Assembly (NCBI GenBank): GCA_025965695.1
Contig: JAOPWM010000052.1
Span: 1-64,000 of the forward strand
Direction of reading: 5' to 3'
From: Blastococcus sp.
Lineage (GTDB): Bacteria; Actinomycetota; Actinomycetes; Mycobacteriales; Geodermatophilaceae
Length of the DNA stretch: 64,000 nt
The notes under the pieces are model-generated. The model was not told the origin of the DNA, searched no databases, and was given only the letters and a program-made list of their open reading frames with translations. Shown here one piece after another: positions 61,905 to 64,000 of the stretch. The position numbers were made by a program, and so were the translations under genes. Positions within the stretch are counted from its first letter, which is position 1. Every line of letters starts with the position of its first letter.

Positions 61905-62390
61905 ATGACACTCACCGCCGAGGACCTGCTCGGCGGCGCCGGCGTGACGCACGACGTCGCGGTCCCGCCGGCGTTGCTGACGCCGGGCGACCGGGCGAGC
62001 GACGGGACGGACGACGGCCCGACCACGGTCGTCCTGCGCCCGCTGACCGTGCGCGACCTCCAGCAGATCGCGCGAGCCGGGCAGGACGACGACGGGCTGT
62101 CGGCGGCACTGATGATCCAGCAGTCCCTGGTCCGGCCCGCCCTCGGCTTCGAGGAGGTGACCCGGCTCCCGGCCGGGCTGGCCCGGTTCCTCGTCGAGCG
62201 GATCAACGAGATCAGCGGGGTGGACGCCGGGCGTGACGAGCTGGCGGAGCTGGTGCAGACGCCGCTGGCACGCGCCTGCTTCATCCTCGCCAGGGAGTTC
62301 GGCTGGACGCCGGAGGAGGTGAGCGGGATGACGATCGGCCAGATCCTGCTCTACCTCGAGATGTCGCGGGCCGGTGAATCCGACCGATGA
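61905..62390 (+). CDS. eCIS tail-assembly-chaperone-like protein
   Basis: The 161-residue acidic protein ends in FILAREFGWTPEEVSGMTIG, then QILLYLEMSRAGESDR, a pattern often found just after tube genes in actinobacterial CIS clusters. Its size, position and helical Leu-rich C-terminus suggest the equivalent of the phage assembly chaperone. An internal segment PTTVVLRPLTVRDLQQIARA resembles a DUF6760-adjacent region. The start ATG is 16 bases after the tube stop. Precise function is inferred from position. Confidence 0.65.
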   Translation: MTLTAEDLLGGAGVTHDVAVPPALLTPGDRASDGTDDGPTTVVLRPLTVRDLQQIARAGQDDDGLSAALMIQQSLVRPALGFEEVTRLPAGLARFLVERINEISGVDAGRDELAELVQTPLARACFILAREFGWTPEEVSGMTIGQILLYLEMSRAGESDR

Positions 62391-63778
62391 CATTTCCCTT
62401 CCCGGCGGCGCAGCGCGCAGCGGTGCTGCTTCGCACGAACCGGAGACTGCTGCTCTGGTCGCGTGCACTGTCGGGGCCGGTGCGGCGAGCCCGCCGGACG
62501 TCGCTGCTGTGCGCCTGGGTGCAGGAACCACTCCAGCCACCACGGTTGCGACAGGGGTCCCTCCTCGGCAGTTGCCTCGCTGACATCGTCGGTGACGCCC
62601 GTGCCGGGCGCGGCAGAGCGGACCCCGAGCCCTGGCCGGTCGGCCCTGGGATCCCCCGTCCCGCGCCGCGGGCGCGTGCCGGTGCACGAGCGATCCGCGA
62701 CCCCGCCGGCGGCCGGCCCGGCGGATCTCCCCCGCCCGTGGAGCCCCCGTACGCGGAGCCCGCGCCTGCGGAGCCCGGGCCTGCGGCGCGTACGCCACAT
62801 CCCTCCCGGCCGCAGGTATTCCCGCCGCGGGCCTTCCGGCGACAGGCATCCCCGCCGCACGCTCCGCCGCCGCACGCCCCCCCGCCGCAGGCCCCCCCGC
62901 CGCAGGCCTCGACGTCGCAGGCCTCCCGGCCTCCGGGGCCACGGCCGGTGGGCGGTCACGGGACGGTCGACGGGGCGACGCTCCGCCGATTGGCGGGACC
63001 GGCCGTTCCGGCGCCGGTGATGCCGGCGCGGCGGATGGTGCCTCCGTCGGCAGCGGTGCGCCGGCCCCGGCCCGAGCGCTGCTCACCGGAGGCCCCGCTC
63101 GCGCCGGCCACGGCGCGGTCGGCACGTCACCTCAGCGGGCGGACCGGAGCCGCAGATGCGTCACGGTCCGCGATCCTCCGACCAGGCCGCCTCCACGTCG
63201 ACGGACCCGTGGCGCCGTCGGACATCCTGTTCCTCCGCGCTGGTCCCGCAGTGACCGGCGACCGGTCCGGACGCGTGCGTCCCGGCCGGTCGGGCGCCGA
63301 TCCCGAACGGCGGCGCAGACGGCGCGCCGATGCCGGCCCTCCGGTGACGGCCGCGTCCGGACCGGTCCGGGAGGGCTGGTCCCCCACAGCCACCGGCGCC
63401 GACGGCACACGGCCGCCCGAGACGCCGGTCACCCGAACGGCGCAGAGGTCCGCTGTGGCAACGGCTGCGCCGGTCTTCGGGCCCAGGGGGCCCGGGGGCA
63501 ACCGCGGCACGCCCCCGCGCGACGACGTCCCCGCGCCGGTCGTGCCGCCGACGGCGTCCGAGCGACTCGGACCGGCGCCCGTCCTGACCCCGTCCCAGCC
63601 GGCGATGGTCGCCCCGGAACCACCGGCAGGCCAGACCATGCCCGTTGCCGCCGGCACCCTGCGGCGAGCAGCCGCTCGGGACGGGGCGCTGCCGGACTTC
63701 CTGGACGACGACGAGCTCACCCGGCGGATGGCGCAGGTGCTGCAGGACGAGGCCCGCCGCTATGGGATCGAGGTCTGA
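62387..63778 (+). CDS. Proline-rich eCIS-associated protein, reading frame uncertain upstream
   Basis: The ATG overlaps the previous stop (ATGA) and the C-terminus is convincing: ALPDFLDDDELTRRMAQVLQ, then DEARRYGIEV, the sort of helical tail that anchors CIS accessory proteins. Residues about 100-420 are Pro/Ala/Arg-rich, including a PPHAP/PPQAP repeat. The first 100 residues in this frame are Arg/Trp-rich and less protein-like than the frame starting GTG 62374 (VNPTDDISLPGGAARSG), so one or more indels, or a small overlapping gene, are possible. Only the C-terminal part is firmly supported. Confidence 0.55.
   Translation: MTFPFPAAQRAAVLLRTNRRLLLWSRALSGPVRRARRTSLLCAWVQEPLQPPRLRQGSLLGSCLADIVGDARAGRGRADPEPWPVGPGIPRPAPRARAGARAIRDPAGGRPGGSPPPVEPPYAEPAPAEPGPAARTPHPSRPQVFPPRAFRRQASPPHAPPPHAPPPQAPPPQASTSQASRPPGPRPVGGHGTVDGATLRRLAGPAVPAPVMPARRMVPPSAAVRRPRPERCSPEAPLAPATARSARHLSGRTGAADASRSAILRPGRLHVDGPVAPSDILFLRAGPAVTGDRSGRVRPGRSGADPERRRRRRADAGPPVTAASGPVREGWSPTATGADGTRPPETPVTRTAQRSAVATAAPVFGPRGPGGNRGTPPRDDVPAPVVPPTASERLGPAPVLTPSQPAMVAPEPPAGQTMPVAAGTLRRAAARDGALPDFLDDDELTRRMAQVLQDEARRYGIEV
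62852..62911 (+). repeat. Four 15-bp tandem repeats coding PPHAP/PPQAP
   Basis: Units CCGCCGCACGCTCCG, CCGCCGCACGCCCCC, CCGCCGCAGGCCCCC and CCGCCGCAGGCCTCG follow directly. In the annotated frame they encode PPHAP, PPHAP, PPQAP, PPQAS. Fifteen-base units keep the frame during expansion or contraction. Confidence 0.8.
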
Positions 63779-63780
63779 CC

Positions 63781-64000
63781 ATGCGCCCGATGCTGGACGA
63801 CCTGGAGCTGCCCCAGGTGCAGGAGATCGGTACGTACGACCGGCGCGCGCTGGCCGAGCACCAGGCCCCCGGCGGGGACGGCAGCCATCTGCAGGACCTG
63901 GGTCGCCGCCCGACGCGGGTCGCGCTGTGGGGAGTCGCGACCGGTGACGACGCTCCGGCGTTCGTGGACAAGCTCGAGGCGAAGTTCCGCGCGGGAACGC
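63781..64000 (+). CDS. eCIS baseplate-type protein (start only)
   Basis: The first 73 residues read MRPMLDDLELPQVQEIGTYD, then RRALAEHQAPGGDGSHLQDL and GRRPTRVALWGVATGDDAPA. The LxxLGRRPxRVxLxGV segment is typical of the phage DNA-circularisation-N-like / tube-baseplate adaptor proteins near the start of baseplate operons. The ATG lies two bases after the previous stop, so it is co-transcribed with the sheath and tube. The gene runs past the window edge, so its full length and domains are unknown. Confidence 0.75.
   Translation, partial: MRPMLDDLELPQVQEIGTYDRRALAEHQAPGGDGSHLQDLGRRPTRVALWGVATGDDAPAFVDKLEAKFRAGT

Noticed and set aside
62852-62911. Possible CRISPR or iteron array
   Set aside because: Units are 15 bp without spacers and encode a Pro-rich protein repeat.

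Overview
The window comes from a very GC-rich chromosome. GTG and TTG starts are frequent, several starts look leaderless, and there are at least four luciferase-like (F420/flavin-type) oxidoreductases plus a PPOX-type protein. These traits point to an actinomycete. The eCIS locus, UspA, SpoIIE/STAS and PRC-barrel families would suit a Geodermatophilaceae-like soil organism, but that placement is inference. No rRNA, tRNA or CRISPR was found, and no intact mobile element.

Left part (1-18.3 kb). A truncated xylA faces away from an MHS-family symporter, with a large double-dyad hairpin between them. A broken tyrosine recombinase follows, then a compact SpoIIE phosphatase / STAS / HATPase partner-switching trio. 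Next come a PRC-barrel/DUF2382 stress protein and its neighbouring TetR gene. The run 8.5-13.8 kb looks like one operon: MarR, a DHA2 exporter fused to three carboxypeptidase-regulatory-like repeats, a YceI protein carrying a fourth copy of that repeat, a Pro-rich membrane protein, and UspA. A frameshifted DUF2188 gene, a GAF-LuxR regulator, an MFS transporter and an ADA-family deaminase complete this part.

Central catabolic island (18.4-31.4 kb). Two divergent operons plus an acyl-CoA synthetase encode a CoA-thioester degradation pathway. The genes are a thiolase/Ltp2-like protein, DUF35 OB-fold partner, enoyl-CoA hydratase, acyl-CoA dehydrogenase, thioesterase, SDR, nitronate-monooxygenase-like protein, three LLM oxidoreductases, an MBL hydrolase and a TetR regulator. 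Both control regions of the island carry the same operator-like dyad twice, exactly 38 bp apart in each. One copy of each pair overlaps a -35 box, so the island looks like a single regulon. A crotonase in the minus-strand operon has lost most of its core by two internal deletions.

Middle-right (31.8-49.4 kb). This part holds a DUF4383 protein, an SDR, a succinyl-CoA:acetate-type CoA-transferase, and a fructose/ribose-type ABC importer. The importer's kinase gene (FrcK-like) is a pseudogene with a perfect 23-bp tandem duplication, and its LacI-type regulator is also a remnant. Downstream are an HD-like protein, PPOX and LLM proteins, a TetR-ferredoxin-P450 operon, a SnoaL-like protein, a GH13 glucosidase and an asparaginase.

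Right end (49.5-64 kb). An FMO / butanediol-dehydrogenase-like / MFS operon lies opposite a frameshifted GAF-family activator, followed by a selenium-binding-protein/methanethiol-oxidase homologue. The last 5.6 kb begin an extracellular contractile injection system (eCIS): a terminator/cap-like protein, sheath, tube, an assembly-chaperone-like protein, a Pro-rich protein of uncertain reading frame, and the start of a baseplate-type gene. The locus runs off the window.
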